Source: Bacillus sonorensis NBRC 101234 = KCTC 13918
GTDB lineage: Bacteria > Bacillota > Bacilli > Bacillales > Bacillaceae
Direction: 5' to 3'
DNA: 64,000 nt
NCBI RefSeq assembly: GCF_001592005.1
Contig: NZ_BCVZ01000015.1
Coordinates: forward strand, 1-64,000
Shown: piece after piece, positions 56,896-64,000 of the stretch
Numbering within the stretch: the stretch's first letter is position 1
Layout of the letters: each line of letters starts with the position of its first letter
The notes under the pieces: generated by a model
Told to the model about the DNA's origin: nothing
The model's input: the letters and a program-made list of their open reading frames with translations, nothing else
The model's database searches: none
Translations under genes and position numbers: made by a program

Positions 56896-57819
56896 ATGCA
56901 GACAGAAAAAAACCTTACACAGAAAAGGGCTTTATCAACCATTTTGGCTCAAACTATTAAATCAGGGATTATTAAGTCAAATTTGATCCCGATGTTTGCC
57001 GGACTAACTTTGTCATTATATACATACAAAATCGGCCCTGTTGAGAAACTTTCGGAAATAACCTTTGCTCTAATTGGCTCAATATTAGTAATGGGAGCGG
57101 CAGGCGCTTTTAATAACTTATATGACCGGGATATCGACTGTATCATGGAGAGAACCAAAAAAAGACCTACTGTAACAGGAGAAATAAAACCTAAAACAGT
57201 ATTATGGCTCGGGATCTCCATGGCAGCAACCGGAATGTCATGTCTTTTATTAACAACTCCTCTTGCAGCATTTCTAGGGTTTTTAGGTTTATTTTTTTAT
57301 ATTGTCCCATATACGATGTGGAGCAAGAGAAGAACAATCTATAATACAGAAGTGGGAAGCATCTCTGGAGCAATGCCGCTTTTAATTGGTTGGTCGGCTA
57401 TTCATCCATACATTACACATCCTGCTGTTCTCGGTTTATTTATGATTGCGGTTATTTGGCAAATGCCGCATTTTTATTCAATCGCCATTCGTAAACACGA
57501 TGAATATAAAGCTGCTAAGGTTCCAATGCTTCCCGTTGTCAAAGGCGTTAAAAGGACATATATACAAACCAATATTTATTTAATTGTTTTAACCGCAACA
57601 AGTTTTCTTCTCGGGCCATTAAGCCATGGTCTTATGTTATCAGCACTTCTTTTAAATGTTCTGTGGATTATTTTAAGCATTTTTGGTTACAAAAAGATGG
57701 AATCGGAGAAATGGGCAAAATTAATGTTTATTTATTCCCTGTTTCATATGACTGTCTTCTTTTCAACGGTAATTGCCTATTCTCTAACGGGCATTTTTTT
57801 GGAAGAAATTGATTTATAA
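56896..57819 (+). CDS. Protoheme IX farnesyltransferase (heme O synthase), accessory copy
   Basis: This 307-residue UbiA-family membrane protein has about eight spans. The aspartate-rich motif NNLYDRDIDCIMERTKKRP near residue 75 and the YNTEVGSISGAMPLLIGW and QMPHFYSIAIRKHDEYKAAKVPMLP blocks are those of CtaB/CtaO, which farnesylates heme B for the aa3/bo oxidases. Bacillus keeps ctaB (and ctaO) elsewhere; an extra TetR-controlled copy suggests a conditional or resistance role. AAAGGGGAAGAGGGGG precedes the ATG. Confidence 0.87.
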   Translation: MQTEKNLTQKRALSTILAQTIKSGIIKSNLIPMFAGLTLSLYTYKIGPVEKLSEITFALIGSILVMGAAGAFNNLYDRDIDCIMERTKKRPTVTGEIKPKTVLWLGISMAATGMSCLLLTTPLAAFLGFLGLFFYIVPYTMWSKRRTIYNTEVGSISGAMPLLIGWSAIHPYITHPAVLGLFMIAVIWQMPHFYSIAIRKHDEYKAAKVPMLPVVKGVKRTYIQTNIYLIVLTATSFLLGPLSHGLMLSALLLNVLWIILSIFGYKKMESEKWAKLMFIYSLFHMTVFFSTVIAYSLTGIFLEEIDL

Positions 57820-57912
57820 TGGTAAAAGGCTGCAACAATTTCTTCCCCATTCATCAAAACGCCAATACCCGTGTTTACAAAAAATGAATTTATATAGTCA
57901 GTTTTTAAAAAA

Positions 57913-57941
57913 ATAAAAAGCCGGCAATCCGCCGGCTTTCA
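57913..57941 (-). terminator. Terminator of the ytr operon
   Basis: AAAGCCGGC and GCCGGCTTT pair with a 5-nt loop. The minus strand then reads TTATTTTTTT. It follows the ytrF stop immediately. Confidence 0.85.
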
Positions 57942-57943
57942 AA

Positions 57944-59275
57944 CTACAGCTCTCTTCTTAATGCTGTCAGCACGTTCGTTCTCGTCGCTTTGACGGCCGG
58001 ATTCAAGCCTGACAGAATCGCTACTCCCATACTGATAACGCTCGCGATGATGACAAGGCTCACCGGAATATAGGAGAACGTGATGCTGAACTCCTGTGCA
58101 GTTCCTTCCCCTTGGGAAACGGATGACAAAATAACCGGGAGAATCTTGTTCACCAAAAAGCTGACGCCGTATGAAATGATGATGCCGACTACAGATCCGA
58201 TAAAGCCGATATAGGCGCTTTCCATTAAAAACATTTTGCGGATGACGTTCGGGCTTGCGCCGATCGCTTTCATGATTCCGATCTCCTGGGTCCGCTCCGT
58301 GACGGCCATTGTCATCGTGTTGAAAATGCCGATCGCAGAAATCAATATGGCAATCACCCCGACGAAAATCAGTCCGATTTTAAAAGCCGTAAAAAACAGA
58401 TTGATGCTGTCAAGTCTTTTGGTCACTGAATCGACGTAGAAGCCTTTGTCTTCCAAATCTTTCGTAAGCTGATCGACATGTTCAAAGTTGTCCGCATAGA
58501 CTGTCAGTTTTTTTTCTATATCACCGCTGTCTTTATCCGCTTTCAGAAAATCGGTAATCCCTTTTTGCATGTCATTGCTGACATAGACGCTGGAATCCCT
58601 CACCCAATCATAAGAAGGTTTTTCCATTACCCCGACAATCTTAAAGTCATACGTTTTTTCCTTACCTTTTTCTCCTGTCTTTTCATCTAACTTTGCAATC
58701 TTTAATTCTATCGTCTTACCGAGAATGTCTTTTTCATATCCTTTAGGTTGTTTTACATCATCTGGATTGTTTTCTTGCTGCTTCTCAAAGTCTTTCGCTT
58801 CTTTTTTCGTCCACAGCTGATTGCCAAAATGATAGCCGACGACGATTTCATTCGGCGATTTCGCCACGCGGCCGCGGTCCAATTTAATGTTTGCTTTCTG
58901 CTCTGCAGCCATATCAGTAAGTGTAATATAACCAATTTGCCCATTGGTCCGATTGCCAAACTTGGCTTCTACAGGCACCATCACTTTTGTACGTTCGATA
59001 ACGGCTGCTACATCGCCGCGTTTCTCAAATTCTTGTAAGTCTTTCTTCTGAACAGGCTTGTCGCCTTGCCCATCCTTGCCCATGACATCGATTTTCGTGA
59101 CAATCTGCTCTCTCATCAGCTGATCGGTCATCGACTTTTGCAGCCCGAAGCCGACGGAGGCGAGCACGATTAAAAACGCGCAGGCTACTGTAGTGGCAAG
59201 TATCGTCATAAACACCCGAAGGCGGTTTTTCTTCATATTTCTTCTAATAAATTTCAACTGGTCCTTAAACTTCAA
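57944..59275 (-). CDS. ytrF: YtrF, MacB/FtsX-type ABC permease
   Basis: This 443-residue permease has one N-terminal span (about 18-40), a large extracellular MacB-like domain and three C-terminal spans (FtsX domain; GIFNTMTMAVTERTQEIGIMKAIGAS). TTG at 59275 was chosen: it follows GGGGAAGAG and gives KFKDQLKFIRRNMKKNRLR as the start. The ORF overlaps ytrE by 11 nt. With YtrE it forms a mechanotransmission-type ABC complex, linked to cell-wall-antibiotic response in B. subtilis. Confidence 0.87.
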   Translation of the reverse strand: MKFKDQLKFIRRNMKKNRLRVFMTILATTVACAFLIVLASVGFGLQKSMTDQLMREQIVTKIDVMGKDGQGDKPVQKKDLQEFEKRGDVAAVIERTKVMVPVEAKFGNRTNGQIGYITLTDMAAEQKANIKLDRGRVAKSPNEIVVGYHFGNQLWTKKEAKDFEKQQENNPDDVKQPKGYEKDILGKTIELKIAKLDEKTGEKGKEKTYDFKIVGVMEKPSYDWVRDSSVYVSNDMQKGITDFLKADKDSGDIEKKLTVYADNFEHVDQLTKDLEDKGFYVDSVTKRLDSINLFFTAFKIGLIFVGVIAILISAIGIFNTMTMAVTERTQEIGIMKAIGASPNVIRKMFLMESAYIGFIGSVVGIIISYGVSFLVNKILPVILSSVSQGEGTAQEFSITFSYIPVSLVIIASVISMGVAILSGLNPAVKATRTNVLTALRREL

Positions 59276-59963
59276 CAGTCTCTTCCCCTTTCTCCAAAAC
59301 GCCGTCAAATAAATGGAATTTCGTATCTGCGATGGACGCCACCTCATCATCGTGGGTGATGATGATAAACGTGATGCCTCTTTCTCTGTTGAGCTGCTTG
59401 ATGAATTCAAGGATTTCCTGCTCTGTTTCAGAGTCAAGACTTCCTGTCGGCTCGTCCGCCAAAATGATCGACGGGTTTAAAATCAGCGCCCGCGCGATGC
59501 TGACCCGCTGCTGCTGTCCGCCGGAAAGCTCGTTCGGAAAATGGCCGGCGTGGTTTTCAAGACCGACCCTGTGCAGCATTTCTGTGACTTTTTGTTTCCG
59601 CTCTGACGGATGGACGCCTTTTAATGTCAGGGGCAGCTCAATATTTTCAAATGTCGTCAAGCTCGGAATCAGCTGAAAGCTTTGAAAGATAAAGCCGAAA
59701 TTCTCAAGCCGGAATTTCGCCCACTCCTTTTCGCTGAATCCCGTCACATCCGTACCGCCGATAACGATCTTTCCTTTCGTCGGCGCGATATAGCCGGAAA
59801 TCAAATTTAACAGCGTCGATTTCCCCGAGCCGCTCCGCCCGACGATGCAGGCGATTTCCCCTTTCTCGACGGTAAGTGAGACATCCTTCAATACCTTGAT
59901 TTCATTTTCCCTACCCTTTTTTCCGATTTTGAATGAATGGTGAATATGTTGAATGTCGATCAT
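59265..59963 (-). CDS. ytrE: YtrE, ABC transporter ATPase (LolD/MacB type)
   Basis: This 232-residue ATPase has Walker A GRSGSGKSTLL near residue 43, signature LSGGQQQRVSIARAL, Walker B IILADEPTGSLD, and late His ITHDDEVA. It partners YtrF, whose start overlaps its end by 11 nt. Cytosolic. Confidence 0.92.
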   Translation of the reverse strand: MIDIQHIHHSFKIGKKGRENEIKVLKDVSLTVEKGEIACIVGRSGSGKSTLLNLISGYIAPTKGKIVIGGTDVTGFSEKEWAKFRLENFGFIFQSFQLIPSLTTFENIELPLTLKGVHPSERKQKVTEMLHRVGLENHAGHFPNELSGGQQQRVSIARALILNPSIILADEPTGSLDSETEQEILEFIKQLNRERGITFIIITHDDEVASIADTKFHLFDGVLEKGEETVEV

Positions 59964-59978
59964 GTTCTCTCTCCTTTA

Positions 59979-60959
59979 CTAATGCTTCATTTTTTTATAA
60001 ATGGCAAAATAGCTGATGAAAAAGCCGATTACCGCGCCCAGAATCATGCCGAGCACATATCCTATCATTGACTCGCTGGCGCCGTATCCAAAATATCCAA
60101 ATGAGAGAATACTGGCGATAATGACAAATATGTGAATCGGCCGATCAAGCTGTTTCCATAAGAAAAAGCTGCCGCTTCGCTCGCTCGGATGTTTCACAAA
60201 GCTGATATATCCGATAACATAAAACAAAATGCCCATAGCAGCCGGAATCAGCAAAATATATTTTGAATCCGTGACCCACACCGGATTGACATAAATAATC
60301 GGAATCATATACTGAAAAATTTGAGAATCAATAATTGGCAATTGATCCCAAAACAGCTCCCTTCCTATAATGGCTCTGAGATTTAGAGCAGGTATAACCA
60401 CAATTAAAAAAGGCAAAATCGTAACCGTAAAAGATGTTAAAAGCTGCGCAAACAGATTGCCTGTCAGCGCTCCTGCGGCCATGACAAGAGAATACGCCAT
60501 CAAACTGATGATCATTGAACCAATCATAAAGTGGTCGAAAAACTCGACGCTGCCGGGCTTGAGAAGGATGATCAACAGTTTTGACAACAGGTAGCCAAGC
60601 AGCTGGGCGCCTACTAAAACCGTTCCGCCCATCCAAAATTTCGTATGAAACACCTGGCCTCTGGAATACGGCAAGCTTAATGTAAAATCCAGCAGCCCTC
60701 TGCTTCGCTCAAGCCCCAGCTGGGCTACGGCCAAAAAAACGCCGGGCGCCCAGAAAAACTGAAGCGAGCCGCCAGATTGATAATTCAGATAAAATTGGCA
60801 ATCTCTAGGATTCCAATTGTCATTATTCAAACATCCCTGATAGGAAAAGTATTCACTTATAATTGAAAGAGGAGTGCTTAAAAACAAAAGAAAAAAAATC
60901 GCCAGTAACAAAGCTTGATGCTGTTTCCATTCTTTATAAATCAGCCCGCGGTCTACCAT
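59979..60959 (-). CDS. YtrC/YtrD-type ABC permease (single copy)
   Basis: This 326-residue membrane protein has about six spans separated by an outside loop near residues 35-60 (QGCLNNDNWNPRDCQFYLN). It resembles the paralogous YtrC and YtrD permeases of B. subtilis. Only one gene lies between ytrB and ytrE here, so a homodimer is likely. It begins before the ytrB stop (7-nt overlap). It is not possible to say by eye which paralogue it is. Confidence 0.8.
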   Translation of the reverse strand: MVDRGLIYKEWKQHQALLLAIFFLLFLSTPLSIISEYFSYQGCLNNDNWNPRDCQFYLNYQSGGSLQFFWAPGVFLAVAQLGLERSRGLLDFTLSLPYSRGQVFHTKFWMGGTVLVGAQLLGYLLSKLLIILLKPGSVEFFDHFMIGSMIISLMAYSLVMAAGALTGNLFAQLLTSFTVTILPFLIVVIPALNLRAIIGRELFWDQLPIIDSQIFQYMIPIIYVNPVWVTDSKYILLIPAAMGILFYVIGYISFVKHPSERSGSFFLWKQLDRPIHIFVIIASILSFGYFGYGASESMIGYVLGMILGAVIGFFISYFAIYKKMKH

Positions 60960-61831
60960 CTTCGCTTCCCTCCAAACTTCGCGATGAATACTTCCTCAAG
61001 GCTGACAGGAAGCTCGTTCCATACCTTGGGAGACAAACTTTTAAGAAACTGCCTGCTGACATCGTCTTGTTTCGGAATCAGCACGGTGTAAAACACGCCT
61101 GAATGATCTAAAACAGGTATTTCTCTCTCCCTGATTTTCAAATTGACATCTTCTTCAAACACCATTTGAATTTTCATAAAGTCTTCTTTCAGATCGTCAA
61201 GATCCATGACATTCGACAATGTATTGTCTTCGAGAAAACCGATCCGGTTGCACATCCGCTCAATATCTTCGAGCCTGTGGGATGTGATTAGAATGGTCGT
61301 ATTGTGTTCAGCCACTTCATCGACCATCAGCTGCAAAACGTCATGCCTTGTGACCGCATCGATGCCGTCTGTCGGTTCATCAAGCAATATGACGGCCGGA
61401 CGGATGGCGAACGAAAGAATGAGTGACAGTTGCTTTTTTAATCCTGTCGACAGCTCGCGGTATTTTTTTGTTTCTGAAATCCCGTAGCGGTTCATTAGTT
61501 CGTCCGCATATGTCACATCAAAGTCTGGATATATGTTGTGCAAAATGGAAACGAGCTGCTTATAATTGTATTTTTCAAAATAAGGATTTTGGACCGGCAT
61601 ATACACAATATTGCGCTTCACCAGCGGATGGTCCTTAATATTGACATTGTCAAATAAAATCTCTCCATGATCAGGCAGAAGAATCTGCTGGATGAGGCGC
61701 AGGAGCGTCGTTTTCCCGGAACCGTTTCTGCCGAGCAGTCCGAAAATTTCTCCTTCTTCCAGTTTTAACGAAACATCCTTGAGCACTTCTTTTCCATCAA
61801 TCGTTTTGGACACATGCTTCAGCTCAATCAT
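60953..61831 (-). CDS. ytrB: YtrB, ABC transporter ATPase
   Basis: This 292-residue ATPase has Walker A GLLGRNGSGKTTLL near residue 34, signature LSTGLKKQLSL, Walker B VILLDEPTDGID and a C-terminal domain. ATG at 61831 lies 6 nt after GGAGGAG; the ATG at 61837 sits on that site. It overlaps ytrA by 8 nt and serves the YtrC/D-type permease. Confidence 0.9.
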   Translation of the reverse strand: MIELKHVSKTIDGKEVLKDVSLKLEEGEIFGLLGRNGSGKTTLLRLIQQILLPDHGEILFDNVNIKDHPLVKRNIVYMPVQNPYFEKYNYKQLVSILHNIYPDFDVTYADELMNRYGISETKKYRELSTGLKKQLSLILSFAIRPAVILLDEPTDGIDAVTRHDVLQLMVDEVAEHNTTILITSHRLEDIERMCNRIGFLEDNTLSNVMDLDDLKEDFMKIQMVFEEDVNLKIREREIPVLDHSGVFYTVLIPKQDDVSRQFLKSLSPKVWNELPVSLEEVFIAKFGGKRRW

Positions 61832-62216
61832 CCGCATCTCCTCCTTTCACCTCGTCGCTGATTTCCGCCATCCATTCCTGCAGCTTTTTGATGTCAATTC
61901 CGGCGTAATGCGCATCGATGATCAGCTGCTTCAACTGCTCTTTAATCATCGTGATCTTCCCTTCATCAAGCGTGACTTTTGCATTTTCTGAAATGTAGGT
62001 TCCTCTTCCCCGCAAAGTTTCGATAATCCCTTCGCGTTCAAGCTCCTTATAGGCTTTGCTGACTGTATTCGGGTTTGCAATGATAATGGTTGCAAGCTCT
62101 CGGACAGAAGGAAGCTTATCACCGGGTTTCATTATTCCTTTTAAGCAAAGCTCTTTCATCTGCTGAATGATCTGCTCATAGATCGGTGTCGAGCTTCTCG
62201 GATCGATTTGGATCAT
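61824..62216 (-). CDS. ytrA: YtrA, GntR-family repressor
   Basis: This 130-residue GntR regulator of the short YtrA subfamily has the HTH MIQIDPRSSTPIYEQIIQQMKE... PSVRELATIIIANPNTVSKAYKELEREG (residues 10-70) and a brief helical tail without an effector domain. In B. subtilis it represses the ytr operon and is relieved by cell-wall antibiotics. The likely operator is at 62437-62457. Confidence 0.9.
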   Translation of the reverse strand: MIQIDPRSSTPIYEQIIQQMKELCLKGIMKPGDKLPSVRELATIIIANPNTVSKAYKELEREGIIETLRGRGTYISENAKVTLDEGKITMIKEQLKQLIIDAHYAGIDIKKLQEWMAEISDEVKGGDADD

Positions 62217-62263
62217 CTATCTCCCTTCTTTCTCATTCAATCTCTTCAATTAATGGGGCATCT

Positions 62264-62404
62264 TTAAATCTTCAGAAAAAACGCGCTCCCCATATTTTCC
62301 TGAAGCATAAAACCAAGCGTTGCAAGAGCAAACAAGAAAGAGCAGGCGATGACAAACGCCAGTACAACCATTGGCTTCTTTGCTTTTTTATATTTATCAC
62401 TCAT
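62264..62404 (-). CDS. ytrG: YtrG, small membrane protein, first gene of ytr operon
   Basis: This 46-residue protein starts MSDKYKKAKKPMVV and has one hydrophobic helix (about residues 12-34). AAAGGAGC lies 8 nt before the ATG, and the gene sits between the YtrA-type operator and ytrA, as ytrG does in B. subtilis. The function is unknown. It was found by reading the minus strand directly because of its size. Confidence 0.8.
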   Translation of the reverse strand: MSDKYKKAKKPMVVLAFVIACSFLFALATLGFMLQENMGSAFFLKI

Positions 62405-62436
62405 GAAAGAAAGCTCCTTTCAACTTGTGTATGAAT

Positions 62437-62492
62437 TGTATTACTTGATGTAGTACACTTAATACAATAATTACACACAAGCGATTTGTCAA
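62437..62492 (-). promoter_or_regulatory. Promoter and YtrA operator of the ytr operon
   Basis: On the minus strand TTGACA (62487-62492), 17 nt and TATTGT (62464-62469). Just downstream, TGTATTAC-TTGAT-GTAGTACA (62437-62457) is an inverted repeat with 7 of 8 matching pairs, the expected type of YtrA site. Confidence 0.75.
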
Positions 62493-62499
62493 CAATTTT

Positions 62500-62530
62500 T
62501 TCAAAAAAAAGACCCTTTAAAAGGGCCTTT
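62500..62530 (-). terminator. Terminator after ytzC
   Basis: GGCCCTTTTAAAGGGTC folds on the minus strand and TTTTTTTTGAAAAAA follows. The stem overlaps the ytzC stop and also lies just before the ytr promoter. Confidence 0.8.
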
Positions 62531-62795
62531 CATACGATCTCTGCAGAATCATATTATTTTGAAGGGCTTGCAGCTGAAGTCTTTTGCGGTAAATTTCCTC
62601 TCTTTGCTGCGGATTGGCAAACAATGAGAGCTTATTCAAATCATTGACCGCATTTTCAAGCATCAGCTGCGCGTTGCTGAACTCTGTCTCATTGTAATGT
62701 TCCTGCCTGCTTGCAGTTTCAAATTGAGATAAAGCAAATTCATAAGCATCTTCGCTTCTTTGGATGTGTTCTCCGACGGATTGTCTTGTAGCCAA
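62517..62795 (-). CDS. ytzC: YtzC, DUF2524 protein
   Basis: This 92-residue protein is helical and soluble (EDAYEFALSQFETASRQEHYNETEF, AQLMLENAVNDLNKL), with a probable coiled coil. It matches the small YtzC family that adjoins ytqA in Bacillus. The function is unknown. AAGGAGGGG precedes the ATG. It is divergent from ytqA. Confidence 0.83.
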   Translation of the reverse strand: MATRQSVGEHIQRSEDAYEFALSQFETASRQEHYNETEFSNAQLMLENAVNDLNKLSLFANPQQREEIYRKRLQLQALQNNMILQRSYERPF

Positions 62796-62949
62796 AGAAA
62801 ACCCCTCCTTAATGGAAATATTCCATCGTGTTTAGTTTTGCCCTATCCGCCCATGATCAATAAAGAAAATAATGGAGAAATGGATTTGTTCTCATCCGCA
62901 TTATTTGCTACAATTTTAGGATGCCACCTACTACAAGGAGGAGCCTGAT

Positions 62950-64000
<1,051 letters not shown>

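Overview
The window is a chromosome segment from a low-to-mid GC Firmicute, almost certainly a Bacillus of the subtilis group and most likely the licheniformis branch. The basis is a nearly continuous run of orthologues of the B. subtilis yt-region in conserved order (sftA, ytpRQP, ytoQ, ytoP, ytzB, malS, ytnP, trmB, ytzH, ytmP, ytlRQP, ytkP, pepV, pbuO, ytzE, an rsuA-type gene, ytgP, ytfP, opuD ... leuS, ytvB, yttB, ytr operon, ytzC, ytqA, ytqB). Blocks not expected at these places in B. subtilis interrupt this run. Gene names and synteny are recalled, not searched. No rRNA, tRNA, CRISPR array, insertion sequence or prophage was seen.

Region 1 (1-22.9 kb) is conserved housekeeping: the start of the DNA translocase SftA, the ytpPQR operon, peptidases YtoP and PepV, malic enzyme MalS, the lactonase-like YtnP, tRNA methyltransferase TrmB, lipid and small-molecule kinases (YtlR, YtmP), a cysteine-synthase-like enzyme (YtkP), a purine permease under a double PurR box, a MurJ-type flippase (YtgP), a flavoprotein (YtfP) with a possible pseudoknotted leader, and the betaine transporter OpuD behind a SigB-like promoter.

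Region 2 (23.2-35.6 kb) is accessory. A DeoR-regulated operon encodes a DUF1537 acid-sugar kinase, a PdxA2-type dehydrogenase and a GntP permease, which fits a four-carbon acid-sugar route to DHAP. Next comes cse60 (yteV), then a tightly coupled operon with a DASS dicarboxylate carrier, an SdhA/FrdA flavoprotein, an iron-sulfur subunit, an SdhE-type subunit with two CCG domains, and a small unknown protein. This looks like a type E succinate:quinone oxidoreductase or fumarate reductase and is the most notable system in the window. A rhodanese (YtwF) and a Rap phosphatase with an overlapping phr pheromone gene follow.

Region 3 (35.6-48.7 kb) is a pectin side-chain (rhamnogalacturonan) locus: YteP/YtcP permeases and YtcQ binding protein without an ATPase, GH105 hydrolase YteR, YteS, YteT, YteU, the AraC-type regulator YtdP, YtbQ, YtaP, and a CcpA cre site before ytcP. 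An added amino-acid-type permease with a divergent LysR regulator closes it.

Region 4 (49.7-64 kb) holds a VOC protein, leuS with its Leu T-box, YtvB, YttB, a solitary MetQ lipoprotein behind a SAM riboswitch, an AT-rich TetR/heme-O-synthase pair, an ytr ABC operon with only one YtrC/D-type permease and its small first gene ytrG, then ytzC, ytqA and the start of ytqB/mnmM.
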